From Onthophagus taurus (Eukaryota > Arthropoda > Insecta > Coleoptera > Scarabaeidae), in the NCBI RefSeq assembly GCF_036711975.1, contig NW_027248941.1:434001-498000 (forward strand): a stretch of DNA of 64,000 nt, written 5' to 3'. How positions within the stretch are numbered: position 1 is the stretch's first letter; each line of letters starts with the position of its first letter. Positions 1 to 10,830 of the stretch are shown one piece after another. The notes below the pieces were generated by a model. That model searched no databases, was not told the origin of the DNA, and saw nothing but the letters and a program-made list of their open reading frames with translations. A program made the translations under genes and the position numbers.

Positions 1-905
1 GTAAAATGAATCAACTTACAAATATTTTTAAATTAACATAAAAAAGTTAGGTTATGTCCGAAACTTCATTCCGAGATAAAAATCGTTTCGTGACGTCTAA
101 AATTAGTTTAAGCAAACAGTTAGGATGTTCAAAAATGTTTCTTTTGGTTGAAATCACCTTTCTTTTGTAAAAATTAATAATTTTTGTTACGAAACTTTTC
201 TAAATGTCAAAAATACGATTAATACGGAGAATAACCACGAGAGGGAGGTGATAAAAAAAATTTTATTAATAAATTTAAAATAATTCATACAAATTTAATA
301 AAAATTATGATTATATTCAAAAAAATCGATGATTTTCGATTTAATTAAGCGTTAATATAACAAAAATTCAATAAAAAGTTATTAAAAAATAATTAATTAA
401 TGTTTATAAATGTCACTAGATGGCGCTACCTCCTACGCGTCTTTTTCAAGCGACATTTTTGACATTTCATTAAAAAAAATGATTTAACTCATTTTGCGTT
501 AGAAATAAAACTAAAACTAGAAATTCTTGGGTTATGATAACCTCAAAATTTCTAGTTTTAGTTTTATTTCTTATTTCATCGGTAGAAAAGTACGAAAATT
601 TTGCGAGTAAAATAATTTTGTGTTTAAAAGTTTTCAACCCTGCCGTTACCATGGTGATTTATCAACAAACACCGACATCTTTAATTAAAAACCACTTGTT
701 GCGTCAAGAGAAAGTTTATCACGATTATTTTAAACAATTTTCGCATTAAATTTGAAGACGCACGGCTAAACCCGATATTTTTTAGTTCTAGGTCTAGTGT
801 TAGTTCTAGTTTTAGTTAAAAAATATATAACATAGTAATATTTTATGCTAACTAGCGCTACCTACTACTGCCACTAAAACTAGAGATTCTAGTGTAATAT
901 CAAAT
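1..905 (+). repeat. Family A interspersed repeat, long copy
   Basis: This is a composite copy of the commonest repeat in the window. In order it holds the module containing 'GTTAGGTTATGTCCGAAAC' (about 45-75), an AT-rich stretch, the motif CACTAGATGGCGCTA (414-428), a hairpin whose arms read roughly AAACTAAAACTAGAAATT (about 500-575), and the module 'CCGTTACCATGGTGATTT' (about 643-660). From 750 to 905 it decays into related fragments. The same order returns at 21.6-22.3 kb and, inverted, at 59.6-60.7 kb. A short open frame across the hairpin is repeat-derived and I do not count it as a gene. Confidence 0.75.
413..428 (+). promoter_or_regulatory. CTCF-like core motif carried by a family A repeat
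   Basis: TCACTAGATGGCGCTA is seen here. Bases 413-426 match 13 of 14 positions of the vertebrate CTCF core consensus CCASYAGRKGGCRS. The same core recurs more than 20 times in the window, mostly in family A. Whether the host CTCF protein binds it is inference. Confidence 0.35.
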
Positions 906-1299
906 TATATCGACATGTTGCATTTTACGTGGGACAAAGTAAGTAGTACAACGTGATTTTTTATTTTACTCGCCCAAATTAAAAAATAAAGTATAACTTT
1001 TAATTAATCATTAAATGAAATTAATTTTTTTAAGATTTCCCCCCCTGGAATTGCCAACGCGAACCACAACAAACCAAACCTGTCAGATGTCAAACGTCAA
1101 AGTAAAATTAACCAAATTTTAACCGATTTCGAAGAAAGATTTAATTACAAAATGTATAATCCATTATATAACCCTTTTTTACATTTCAAGTAAGTTGTTT
1201 CAAACGATAATTCAACTCAAAAATAAGTCTAATTCTTTTTTTTTAATTTTTAGGTTAAGTTCACTCAGATTATAATCAATTAAAAGCGATTAAAACAAG
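906..1299 (+). promoter_or_regulatory. Promoter and 5' UTR of the SLC17-type gene
   Basis: This stretch is outside recognisable repeat. A likely 5' UTR intron runs 1190-1253 (donor GTAAGT after TTTCAA, acceptor TTTTTAG). An ATG at 1152 would read through that junction and stop after about 19 codons, so it is at most a short upstream ORF. No TATA box or other core element stands out. Confidence 0.4.
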
Positions 1300-2624
1300 A
1301 TGGTTCGTTTATATTGGTTTTCGCGTACATCGCGGATCGTCGCGTTATGTTCCGCCGCCAATTTCATAAACAGCGCCGATCGTGTGATAATGCCCATAGC
1401 GATCATCCCAATGACCGATGAATTTCACTGGACGTTACACGAACAAGGCTGGATATTATCCGCGTTCGCTTTCGGTTATTTCACCTCACAATTATTGGGG
1501 AGTTGTTCCGCGTCGAAATTGGGTGCAAAAAACGTGTTAATTTTTAGCGTTTTATTATGGAGTATCGCAACGTTTATCACGCCGCTTTTAGCGCATAGTT
1601 TCGCGGGTTTAGTGATTTGTAGGATCGTTTTAGGATTTGCTGAAGGGTTAGGATTGCCCACAATTTTTCATTTATTCGCTCATACGATTCCGGTTGAGGA
1701 GAGATCAAGAGCTTTTGGGTATTTAATCGCTTGCGGATCGGTTGGACAAACCGTCGCTTCTGTGGTAAGTTTAAAAATTTAATTTAACCTAAAAAATTAA
1801 TTTATTTTTAATTTTAGATGTGCCCCCATCTTTTGTGGCAATCCTCGTTTTATTTATTTGGATCTTTGGGATTTATATGGGTCGTTTTGTGGGGTTTATT
1901 TTACCCCGAACGAGCTTTAGGAAACGTCGATGACACTCTCCCGCTTCATAGCGCGCCTCAACAACACAAAACGCCCCTAAACCCATCAAAATCGCCGTTT
2001 AAATCGACCAATGACATCAAATGGCATCACTTTTTACTTTCAAAACCGTTATGGGCGATTTATGTGGCGCATTTTTCGATGAATTGGTGCACTTACATCA
2101 TAATGCAATGGTTGCCTACTTATTTGTCGCGAAATTTAGGCGCAAACAGCCACAGTATAAGTTTAACGGCGATTCCTTACATTTTCAACTCCTTATTTAG
2201 CATAGCAAGTGGCCATTTTGCTGATAATTTATTACAAACTAAAAATTGGAGCGTTTTGAACGTACGAAGATTAATGACGTGCATTGGGCTGGTGGGGCCT
2301 GGCTTGTTTTTGGCCATTTTTTGTTTAGTTGACGATTTGTTGTTGGCGGTTATTTTGGTGAGCATTTCAATGGGTTTGAGTGCTGCGAATTCGGCGGGAC
2401 ATTTGAGTAATCACGTGGATGTGGCCCCAAATCATTCAGGGACGACTTTTGCCATTTCAAACACTTTGGCAACCGTGCCGGGGGTTTTGTGCGGTCCGGT
2501 GACGGCTCATTTGGTTGTTCGATACGGTATGAGGTGGGCCCCCGTGTTTTTGTTGGCGATGGCGATTAATTTGAGTGGGGCGGGGGTTTATTTTCGATAC
2601 GGAAAAGCCACTCAAGTGATTTAA
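1300..2624 (+). CDS. SLC17-family MFS anion/nucleotide transporter (VNUT-like)
   Basis: The CDS joins 1300-1764 and 1818-2624 and gives 423 residues. The single intron has GTAAGT and TTTTAG ends and falls between codons. The protein is hydrophobic throughout with about 12 expected membrane helices. The N-terminal helix pair contains ADRVIMPIAIIPM and the loop RADAR-like order expected of MFS carriers; after the intron comes LLWQSSFYLFGSLGFIWVVLW-type sequence, aligned by eye with the 'WQSIFYFSGGL' stretch of SLC17A9. SLC17A9 loads ATP into secretory vesicles, and other SLC17 members carry phosphate, sialate or glutamate, so the substrate here is inferred. The start is the first ATG after the leader intron, with a good context (AAGATGG). 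It is convergent with HGH1. I am confident of the family, less so of the subfamily. Confidence 0.85.
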
Positions 2625-3760
2625 TAAACTTTTTAGAGTCTTAGAAACTCATTTTAAGATTAACTTTTAAGTGAGATTACTTATAGAATTAAAGTACGAA
2701 TTACTTAGGGTGTTGTGAGTATCAAATATAAGTTTATTTTTAAACGAGATAAGTTGTTTTAATTCTCTATACCTGTCAATGTCAAATTTTTAGGGATTTT
2801 ATTGGTATTACCAACTGCAGCTAACTTTACGTCAAATTCTAAAAAAAAAATAACCTCAAAAATGATCGATTTCATTAAAATTTTAACAAAATTAATTAAA
2901 CATAACTCGATATCATTTTCTAACACATCAAATTTCTAATTTTAGTTTTATAATTCTAACACAAACTAAGTTAAATACTTTTTTTTTAATTAAAACGTCA
3001 AAATACATGTCATTTGAAAGTGAGGTTAGGTTATGTTATTAAAGTGAGGTTACGAATCTTCCAAGTACCAACACGGCCGTTTTCAGACGCTACAACATTA
3101 AGAAACTTCAGTTCTTGGGGGCGGCCGACGTCTTCGAAGTCGGCCGAGTTCACTTTTTGTTACAAAGTATATACAATAACAACAAATTCATTAAAAAAGT
3201 TTAATGTACTTACTCTGCCGTAAAAATTGTGATTCAGCTTCAATTAATGCGAAAATTGTTTAAAATAATCGTGATTATTTTGATAAAACTTTCTCTTGAC
3301 GCAACAAGTGGTTTTTATTCAAAGATGTCGGCGCTTGTTGATAAATCACCATGGTAACGGCAGGGTTGAAAACTTTTAAACGCGAAATTATTTTAATCAA
3401 AAAAAATTTCATAGATTTTTCTGCCGATGTAACAAGAAATAAAACTAAAACTAGATAAGACGCACGGCATAATCCGAAAATTTCTAGTTTTAGTTTTATT
3501 TCTAACGCAAAATCAGTTAAATAAAATTTTTTTAATGAAACGTCAAAAAATGACACTTGATAAAGACGCATAGGAAATAGCGCCATCTGTTGCGAATTTG
3601 TCGCACATTTGTAACTATCTTATCATATCAATATTTTAACGTAATTTAAAACCACGAGAAACGCGAATTACTTTTTTTATAACGCAAAACTATAAAAACT
3701 ATAATCTAATAAATAATAACTATAAAACTAGACATTTTCTAGGTAAAATCGTTTTTGACA
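2625..3760 (-). repeat. 3' flank of the transporter gene followed by an inverted family A copy
   Basis: The first 250 bp look like ordinary AT-rich 3' flank. From about 2,990 family A modules appear: 'GGCGGCCGACGTCTTCG' (about 3,121), the ATTAAT...CACCATGGTAACGGC module reversed (about 3,240-3,370), the hairpin (about 3,435-3,505) and AGCGCCATCTGTTGC (3,579-3,593). An open frame on the minus strand here (3,275-3,586) is encoded by the repeat. Confidence 0.65.
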
Positions 3761-4290
3761 GAAGTATTTTGAGGTTAATTTATTTCAACGCGAGCGATTT
3801 AATAACACTAAATTTGTTTTAAAGTAACAACAAATACTTAATAAGGTTTTAATTAAGATTATAATGCATTAATATCTTTAAATTTAATCAATTAATAAAA
3901 AGAACTCACCTTTTTTAAAAGACGCTGTCACTTTGTGTCACTTTTAATAACTTTTATTGCCAACCCTAAAAAATTAAATTAAAATTGTTGGAAAAAAATT
4001 TCCTTTTAAATTTATTAAAAATAAGTTAAAATTTCATTAAAATAATTTAAAATTTAAAGTCGAACTCACCTTTTCCTGGTGACGCTGTCAATTTTGAGTT
4101 TTAATAAAATTTAATACCAACCAAAAAAAAATTTAATTACTAATAAATCAGTTATAAAAGAAAAATTTAGCATTTAAAGATTCTGAATTAAATTTATAAC
4201 GCATTACATCAAAATTTGAGGGATAAATAGTATAAATATATTGTTAATATTCACAATTCGTTTTTAACTTAAAGCAATTGTATAAAAATT
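3761..4290. other. Intergenic stretch with a two-copy direct repeat
   Basis: Two related segments start near 3,902 and 4,064. Both contain AACTCACCTTTT followed by GACGCTGTCA and a 'TGCCAACC/TACCAACC' tail. Read on the minus strand each contains AAAAGGTGAGTT, a strong 5' splice-site match. I see no gene attached. The rest is AT-rich and probably includes the HGH1 3' UTR. Confidence 0.4.
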
Positions 4291-5487
4291 CTAGTTAATT
4301 TCGTCCAATTTGATTTTAAGATCCTCTGGAATGTTAACATCTTTAAGATTATCCGCGTTAATTTCCTCTTCCGTCCTTATTAAAATATCCACACAATTTT
4401 CACATGCCAACAATACTTTTGGACTTTTCTCCCACTTATGAAGCTCTCTTAATACAACATAAGCATTATTATCTCTAATAAATTTCCTATTTTCTTTTAA
4501 AGCGCACAATTGATTCAAAGATTCCAACAAAACACATCTAAAACACCAATTAAAATAATTACAATCATTAACTAATTTAATAAATAAAAAATCGAAACTA
4601 ACCGAACCTCCTCATCTTGATCTCGTTCTTTCGCTTCATCCAAAAATTGCAATTCCACCGGGAATTTTTCGTTATCTTCCTCGTCGTATTCAGCCCCATC
4701 CATTAATGGCAACAAAAGTTTGGTTAAAATTTCGAATTCTTCGCTCAACAACCATTTGTGACGTTCAACATCAAAACAACAATTTTTTAAGATTCCAGCA
4801 ACGCCGCGTCGCCTCACATCGGATTTTTTAAACGTCAAAAATGACGTTAAATCCTCTAAAAGATCCGAATTTTCGAATAAAATATCTCTAAATCGTTTCG
4901 ATTGGGATAAATTTAAAAAAACCGATGCCAAATAATCCAAATTTGAACCTTTTCGATTATAATCGGGCGTTGAGAAAATCCTGACCAGCTTTTCAAGCGA
5001 ATATGGTGAAGATAACATTAAATCGAGCACTTTTTCAATGTGAGTATCATCTCGAGTCAAATTGGCCAAAATCATGCAATTTTCGTCGGAAATTTCGCTA
5101 GTTTCATCAGAAATAAACCCCAGAGTTGTTTCGACTATATTTTTTGGTGACTTTAATAGCATAGAGTCGTTTCGTAAGTCTAAATTCAATAAAATCTCAA
5201 TTGACGTTTCCATTGAGGTTATGTTTACTAATGTTTGTGCAGCATTTTTTGATATCTTTGCGGTGTTATCGTGCAAAAGTGTTATGAGGCTCACTAAAAC
5301 CTTTTCGGATTTAATTAGTGTTGTAATACCATCGTTAGTTGCAGTTAAACCTAAAAAAAAATGTATAAATTAGATTTTTTTTAGGTTATGTTTGGGTTAT
5401 ACCCAATATTTGTTGAGATGCTAAGTGTTTTAAATCGGTTCTTGCTCCTAATTGTAAAAAACGCACTAATTCATCGATTTCGTTCAT
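4291..5487 (-). CDS. HGH1: HGH1 homologue, armadillo-fold cochaperone
   Basis: Three exons (5403-5487, 4603-5350, 4291-4537) give 359 residues; the human protein is about 390. All junctions are GT-AG and keep frame. HGH1/FAM203 proteins are cytosolic armadillo-repeat adaptors that help TRiC fold elongation factor eEF2. The diagnostic stretch is RRRGVAGILKNCCF (about residues 206-219), followed by ELQFLDEAKERDQDEEVR and the C-terminal AYVVLRELHKWE, all standard landmarks of the family. The N-terminus MNEIDELVRFLQLGART comes from a small first exon recovered by splicing. It is convergent with the transporter upstream on the + strand and lies in the same direction as, and 325 bp downstream of, the pickpocket gene. 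Confidence 0.93.
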
Positions 5488-5560
5488 TTTTAAGCTTAAA
5501 ATTAAACGTTTTTAATTTAAAACGATTTCAAATAATAATCCGCATGGATATTTTGACAGT

Positions 5561-5730
5561 TGACGTTATCACGTTATGACAATCATGAAGTTAGTTATTA
5601 ACTTATTTTTATTACTTTATTTATGTAATTATTAATAATTTTTGTAATTATAAGTAATTATTAAAGGGTTTTATGAGAAAATAATAAATTAATTCAATAA
5701 CGCACAATAAATTAGCGCCGATAAATAAGT
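5561..5730 (-). pseudogene. Tandem partial copy of the last pickpocket exon
   Basis: This 170-bp unit is directly repeated at 5731-5901, where the second copy covers most of the real terminal ppk exon and its 3' flank. Read on the minus strand this copy still encodes FIGANLLCVIELIYYFLIKPF and ends at a stop codon. It lacks the splice acceptor and the preceding STGGTAG segment, so it cannot replace the real exon as it stands. It is a fragment left by a local duplication. It lies just upstream of the HGH1 start and may overlap the HGH1 promoter. Confidence 0.75.
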
Positions 5731-5811
5731 TGACGTTACCACGTTATGACAACATGAAGTTAGTTATAAATTTATTTTTACTCCTGTATTTAATTATTAA
5801 TAATTTTTGAT

Positions 5812-7574
5812 TTAAACATTTTTAATGTAATTATTAAATGGTTTTATGAGAAAATAATAAATTAATTCAACAAGGCACAATAAACTAGCGCCGATAAATA
5901 ATCCAGCGGTGCCACCCGTAGAAACTAAAATCGAAAACTTCTAACCTTAAAAAATTTAAAAAAATCTTATTTTTTACCGACTAAACCCAATTTATCCTTT
6001 AAAACGTTCCTTTTGTATCGTTCGCTCGGCAACCGATCCAAACTCACCTCGACTACCGCATAATCGTTATCAATCCTAAAAAATTTCACGATTACCAACC
6101 AAAATCAAAATTATTTAAACATCGTTTAACTTCTTTTTGGTATCTCGAACAATTTTCAAATCGGATTCAGTACAACTAGGCAAACAATCGCAAATTAATC
6201 CGGTCTTATTCGACCACGGCGATTTTAAAATCGACAGTTCGTTGTAATTATCGCTCAAACATTTCAACTGGGCGGGGGTACATCTTAAATCAAAGGCTAA
6301 AACGCACTACATTAACACAAAAAATATAAACAAAACGTTCAAAAATACGCGTGTTTGGTACTAAGTGGTGAGCGCAACCGCATTTTTTAATTTGAGCCGA
6401 TTTTCGGCATTGCACGCAGCACACGCTGTAACTATAACGAAGATTAACGTCGATTTCGTCCGTTTCGTCCAAGAATTTGCAGTTTCTTTGAGATACATCA
6501 ACGTTTTTAACCTACAAAACGAATTATTTTTTTTATTTTTAGGTTAGAATCGTTTTTGAGGTTATTTTTTAACCTCTTTGACGTTTTCGATTTCATTCAA
6601 AGCGATTAATCGTTTGTATTTTACGTTTGGGGTTATTTGGATCGTTTCCATTTGGGAAGTGGTCAAACTGGGGACTTCTTCTTTACCCAAAATGTATAAC
6701 TAAAACGTTAATAACAATGAAAAAAGTTTTTTTAAAGTATTTTTTACATTTGCGTAACCGTGAATCTCAAAACGGAATTCACCGGGACCTTGGTTATGAT
6801 TAGAAATCATTTTTACATCATTTTTCCTTAAATTGATTATAAATTATTTAAAAAAAGATAAATAATGCGAATTTACTCGGTTTGTAATGAATTTATGGCG
6901 AAACATTCACCAAATTCGGTTGAAACTTTCGCAAAATCCCCGCAACAATTAAATTTTCTCCGATTCCATTCGCAATTTTTAACGATTTCCTCGCATTTGC
7001 TTCGAACCAATCGATTAATCTCTTCGAAATTCTTTTTTAAGCACGCCGGGTTGGATTTGTCGCAAATTTGTAGTGTATAGAACGATAAGCCTTTATAAAA
7101 AACGATTTCCTTGATGATTTCGTCTAAATTATAATCCCTCGGGTCACCGTAAGTCCTAAAAATGAAACATTTTTAACTACGAATTAAGATTAAGACGCGA
7201 ACTTATCGGCAAATGATGAGATTTTCTTTGCATTATCGCTTTCGCAGATAAAGATTGCGGGGAACGATGTATTCCAGTCTAAATAATTCGTTTCAACCCC
7301 AAAACTGATCGAATTGTGTTGATAATCGTCTAAAGTCGCTTCGATTAAAAGGATCGAGGAGTACCAACTGAGCACGCAACAAATAAACCAAAAAACCCTA
7401 GGAGATTAAATGAAATAAAATACAAATTCGTTTAAGATTTTTTTATAAATACTTTTCGGACCAATGCAATCGAGTTTGTGCTAAAAATTTTAATCCGTGG
7501 AACGAGGAATTTAATAAATAATCTTTTAAAACCTCCCCAAAATTTCCAAGTATCTTTGACAGTTGTAATGACAT
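5812..7574 (-). CDS. Pickpocket-family DEG/ENaC sodium channel subunit
   Basis: Nine exons (7453-7574, 7197-7397, 6877-7155, 6748-6826, 6574-6699, 6349-6511, 6131-6296, 5978-6075, 5812-5924) join in frame to 448 residues. Pickpocket proteins are trimeric amiloride-sensitive cation channels of sensory neurons and epithelia. Landmarks in order: SSFHGLKFLAQ and WSEKVFWFICC leading into the first membrane helix; FPAIFICES; the NCEWNRRKFNCCGDF cysteine cluster; GECFAINS; KEEVPSL; VSQRNC; YSYSVCCVQCRKSAQIKKCG; CTPAQLKCL; CDCLPSCTESD; LPSERYKR; and VSTGGTAGLFIGAS with the G-x-S selectivity filter at residues 423-425 before the second helix (LLCLVELIYYFLIKPF). Introns are 46-81 bp. The exon 6 to 7 junction has an alternative (donor at CTTA, acceptor at TGTAG); the chosen one gives the conserved spacing. 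It is slightly shorter than most fly paralogues. I do not assign a specific ppk number. Confidence 0.9.
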
Positions 7575-7799
7575 GACTTTAAAACCTTTAAACGATGATT
7601 ATTGTTTGAAACGAACGTTATTATTGAAAGCGTGTGAAATAAAACACCCCTTTTGTTACATTATGTTGAATATTAAATAAGCTTCGTGGGCGTAATCGTT
7701 TAAATATCGATTTGTAATGAAATGTCAACAAAAAAAAATTAGGTTAGAATTTTGACAGTTCATTAATATTTAATTGATGACATGATGAGAAGATAGTTA

Positions 7800-8066
7800 C
7801 AAACGTGTATATTTAGATTTTTTGCGATAGATGGCGCTCTCACCTATGCGTTTTTATCTAGTATCATTTTTTGACGTTTCATTAAAAAAAATATTTAACT
7901 GATTTTGCATTAGAAATAAAACTAAAACTATAAATTTTGAGGTTATAAATTTCTAGTTTTAGTTTTATTTCTTATTAGATCGACAGAAAAGTTTATGAAA
8001 ATGTTGTAAATAGAATTTTTTGTTTAAAAGTTTTTGACATGCCGTTACCATGGTGATTTATTCCAT
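7800..8066 (+). repeat. Family A repeat, short copy
   Basis: It carries GATAGATGGCGCTC (7,826-7,839), the TTGACGTTTCATTAAA link, the hairpin (about 7,912-7,972) and the module GCCGTTACCATGGTGATTTA (about 8,040-8,060). It ends sharply where ABHD11 3' flank begins. The 7,575-7,800 stretch before it is the ppk 5' flank, with no clear element. Confidence 0.7.
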
Positions 8067-8192
8067 TTTGACATTTATGTGTCAAAGTTTGAGGTTATGT
8101 TTTTATTTTATAATTTTTTTACTCAAATAAAGTAATTAATTAAAATCTATATTATAAAAAAAATTGCTCATGAATTAAATTAAAATTTAAAT
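8067..8192 (-). other. ABHD11 3' UTR segment, source of two displaced copies
   Basis: This 3' flank, including TTTGACATTTATGTGTCAAA and an AATAAA-like signal at 8102-8107 on the minus strand, reappears inverted just downstream of pelle (16.64-16.76 kb) and again in the first MFSD14 intron (20.34-20.48 kb). Confidence 0.65.
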
Positions 8193-9195
8193 TCAAGTTC
8201 CATCTAAATATTTGGTGCAAAACTCAATAAATTCCTTCGGCTTCTCCGTATGCACATTATGTCCGGCTCCTTCGATATAAATCAAGTTGTAATTAGGGAA
8301 GTGGGCTTTAATTGACGGTTCCTCCTCTTTACTATAAAAATCGAGCTAAATCAAATGCTTTTTTAACACCAACGACTTATTACGTCACATAATCCGATTC
8401 ACTTCCAGCAATAAACAAAACAGGCTTTTCGAATTTTCCTTTTAATTCGGGAAAATCAATAACTTTATGTACGTTTTGTTGCAACACTTTATAATTACAT
8501 TTCCACTTGTAACTAAAACACAATTTAAAAAAAGCGTTTTAATCATAATTAAGTTTTAACCTTCCGTTTGGAGCTGAAATCAAATTCATTAATAAAAACT
8601 CTCGAGTTTCTTTAGATTTTATTTTCGATTTGAGTTGTTTCTCAACGATATTTCGAGCCGTGGCTCGATCAACGTTTTGTGGCAACTTAATTTTTGTTAG
8701 AGTGGTCAAAATGTGTTCGACCCATTTCACACGTTGGTATTTAACGGGGGCGATATCAACCACAATTAAATGCTGCACCTTTTCCGGCTAAAACGAAATT
8801 ATTTAATTTAACGAATTAAATAAGAATATTTTCCTCACAAAAAGTAAAGCGTATCTCATCGCGACTTTCCCACCCATCGAGTGTCCTAAAAAACTAACTT
8901 TGTCTCCAAATTTTTCGATTTCTATGAATCCTTTTAAATCTTCCGTCATCAAATCGTAGTTGTGGTCATTCAAATTTGGGCTATCGCCGTGATTTCTTAA
9001 ATCAATCGCTATTATATCTCTTTTCAACTTTAAATTGGTCGATAATTTCTTGCACGTGCTGTTCCAGTTTGTTTTGGAGCCAAATAAACCGTGTAAAACT
9101 ACAATTGGGGTTGTTTTCGGTGAAGGTGGCACTTCCGGTTTGTAAACTGTGAATGACAGTCGGAGCGAGGTTTGCATTAATACTTTTTGGGCCAT
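8193..9195 (-). CDS. Abhd11: ABHD11-type alpha/beta hydrolase
   Basis: Four exons (8839-9195, 8561-8787, 8384-8512, 8193-8331) encode 283 residues, the usual length. ABHD11 is a serine hydrolase of mitochondria in mammals, with reported activity on diacylglycerols and a role with 2-oxoglutarate dehydrogenase. Seen here: the oxyanion motif VVLHGLFGSKTNW (33-45), the conserved IAIDLRNHGDSP (63-73), the nucleophile elbow FLGHSMGG with Ser106, and EGAGHNVHTEKP with the likely catalytic His262. Asp235 in AGSESDYVT may complete the triad. The start is an ATG in the first exon; I see no strong transit peptide beyond the short basic N-terminus. Its 5' end and its 3' UTR both have broken copies elsewhere in the window. 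Confidence 0.92.
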
Positions 9196-9570
9196 TCTTC
9201 GTCTAATTAAACTATTTTTTATTTATTTATTCTTTAATAATAATTAATTTGAGTTTTATTTTAAAAATCCTATAAAATTATAAACTTTGACATTGACATA
9301 TTTAGAAAAAATCGCCATCTAGTGGCAAAAAAATTTATTAGAGAAAATAACTAATTTTTATTTATAATAAATAAAATATTTATTTAGTGATTAGTTTTTT
9401 TCTTTATTTATTCGGCAATAATAATCATTTTGAGTGATTATTTCAAAAATCCTATAAAATTACGAACTTTAATATTGAAATAATTAATTAGCAAAAACGC
9501 CATCTATCGGCGAAAAATTACACATTTTTGCAATTTTTACCCATTTTAATGCAATTAACGCATAATTGGA
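9196..9570. repeat. ABHD11 5' flank with a tandem second copy
   Basis: The segment about 9,225-9,335 is repeated at about 9,410-9,515. Both contain AAAAATCCTATAAAATTA followed by a CGCCATCTA core (9,312-9,325 and about 9,497-9,510). The first core, read on the minus strand, is CCACTAGATGGCGA, 13 of 14 to the CTCF consensus. These cores lie in gene-flank sequence and not in family A. Confidence 0.6.
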
Positions 9571-9574
9571 GATC

Positions 9575-9945
9575 GTTTTCATGCTTTGTACTCTAAAAAT
9601 GTTTTATTTAGTATATATAAAGTAATTAAAGGATATTTACTTTTAATCCAAAATCGTAAATATATCCAAAAATTTATTATTCTCACCACTTTTCGTTTTG
9701 ATCTAATAAAATACATAGTTAGGTTCGTCCATTGTAAGACAATAAATAAATATAAATCGATTCTTTCATTATTAACAAATATTGTTAAAAATATTATTAA
9801 GTTAGGTTCGGTTTTTATGACGTTTCTAATTTCTTGTTAATTTGACACGACAGTTGGCAATGACAGTAATAACACAGGTTATGTTAAGCGAATTGGGTAC
9901 CCCAAAATAATGAAAACGAACGTTTTAATGTAATTTAATGGTATA
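9575..9945 (-). pseudogene. Broken copy of pelle exon 1 and promoter, unit 1
   Basis: On the minus strand from 9,769 the frame begins MKESIYIYLLSYNGRT, close to the real pelle start MEESIYIYLLPYNERT, then meets a stop. The flanking donor region and the upstream stretch with 'GGCAATGACAGTAA' and 'AAAATAATGAAAACGAACG' match the pelle promoter at 18.83-18.92 kb. It has no intact frame and no kinase part. Confidence 0.75.
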
Positions 9946-9949
9946 TGGT

Positions 9950-10075
9950 CTTTTCAATTTTAAATTGGTAGTTAATTTTGTGCACATGAGTTAAATAAAC
10001 CGTGTAAAATTAGAATTGGGGTTGTTTAAAATTACGAATGTTTGACATAATTAGTAAGAGCGCCATCTATCGAGA
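9950..10075 (-). pseudogene. ABHD11 exon 1 fragment and 5' flank, unit 1
   Basis: The stretch includes AAATAAACCGTGTAAAAT and AATTGGGGTTGTTT, matching ABHD11 exon 1 near 9,084-9,115, then joins a gene-flank CGCCATCTATCG core. It directly abuts the pelle promoter copy, an order not found at the intact loci. Confidence 0.65.
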
Positions 10076-10176
10076 AAAAAATTATTAGAGAAAATTATTA
10101 GTTTTTAATTATTTATGATAAATAAAATGTTTAAATGAGTTAATTTAGGCTCGAGATAAAGTAAATCTTTACCTTG

Positions 10177-10830
10177 TTAAATAGTCAGTTGCGATTTACA
10201 TCCAAAAGATTTGAAAGCATTGCTGTATTCCGGAGAAGTTCCCCCAAGTAAGCTGATTGGAGTAATATTAAACGCGTTAACTTCGTTGAGGTACTTTGTG
10301 CTCAAATAAGTTATCATCCCTTGTATTGGTTTTAATTGGTTCCAAAAATTCTTCAACTTTCTTAAGGTTGTCCATTTTATTCTCGACATTACTAAAATTA
10401 TCATTTCAACTTTTGATTTGGCCACTTTGTTGTTTTTCATGCTTGGTACGCTAAAAATATTTGATTTAATATGATATATAAAGTAATTAAAGGATATTTA
10501 CTTGTAACCTAAAGTCGTAAATATTATTAAGTGAGGTTAGGTTTTTATGACACTTCTAATATCATCATATTAGACCATAGATATTAACCACTTTTCGTTT
10601 TAATCCGATAAAATACATAGCTTGGTTCGTTCATTGTAAGACAATAAGTAAATATAAATAAATCCTTTCATTTTTAATAAATATTATTAAGTTAGGTTTT
10701 TATGACGTTTCTAATTTTTTGTTAGTTTGACACAACAGTTGGCAATGACAGTAACAACACAGGTTATGTTGGGTGAATTGTGGCTCAAAAATAATGAAAA
10801 TGAACGTTTTTATGCAATTTAAAGGTATGT
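10177..10830 (-). pseudogene. Broken copy of pelle exon 2, exon 1 and promoter, unit 2
   Basis: 10,177-10,440 resembles pelle exon 2: minus-strand KVAKSKVEM and the KLKNFWNQLKPI region parallel KVSDSKIGI and VKKVEEFLKPI, with an internal loss. 10,480-10,671 resembles exon 1 (YIYLLSYNERTKLCIL) and then stops. 10,672-10,830 resembles the pelle promoter. It is not expected to make a kinase. Confidence 0.7.

Noticed and set aside
534-749. 71-codon open frame with a good start context
   Set aside because: It is encoded by the family A hairpin and CCATGG modules, and its reading frame is not kept in other copies apart from short parts.
3275-3586. 103-codon minus-strand open frame
   Set aside because: It is the same family A translation as the one near 534, not an independent gene.
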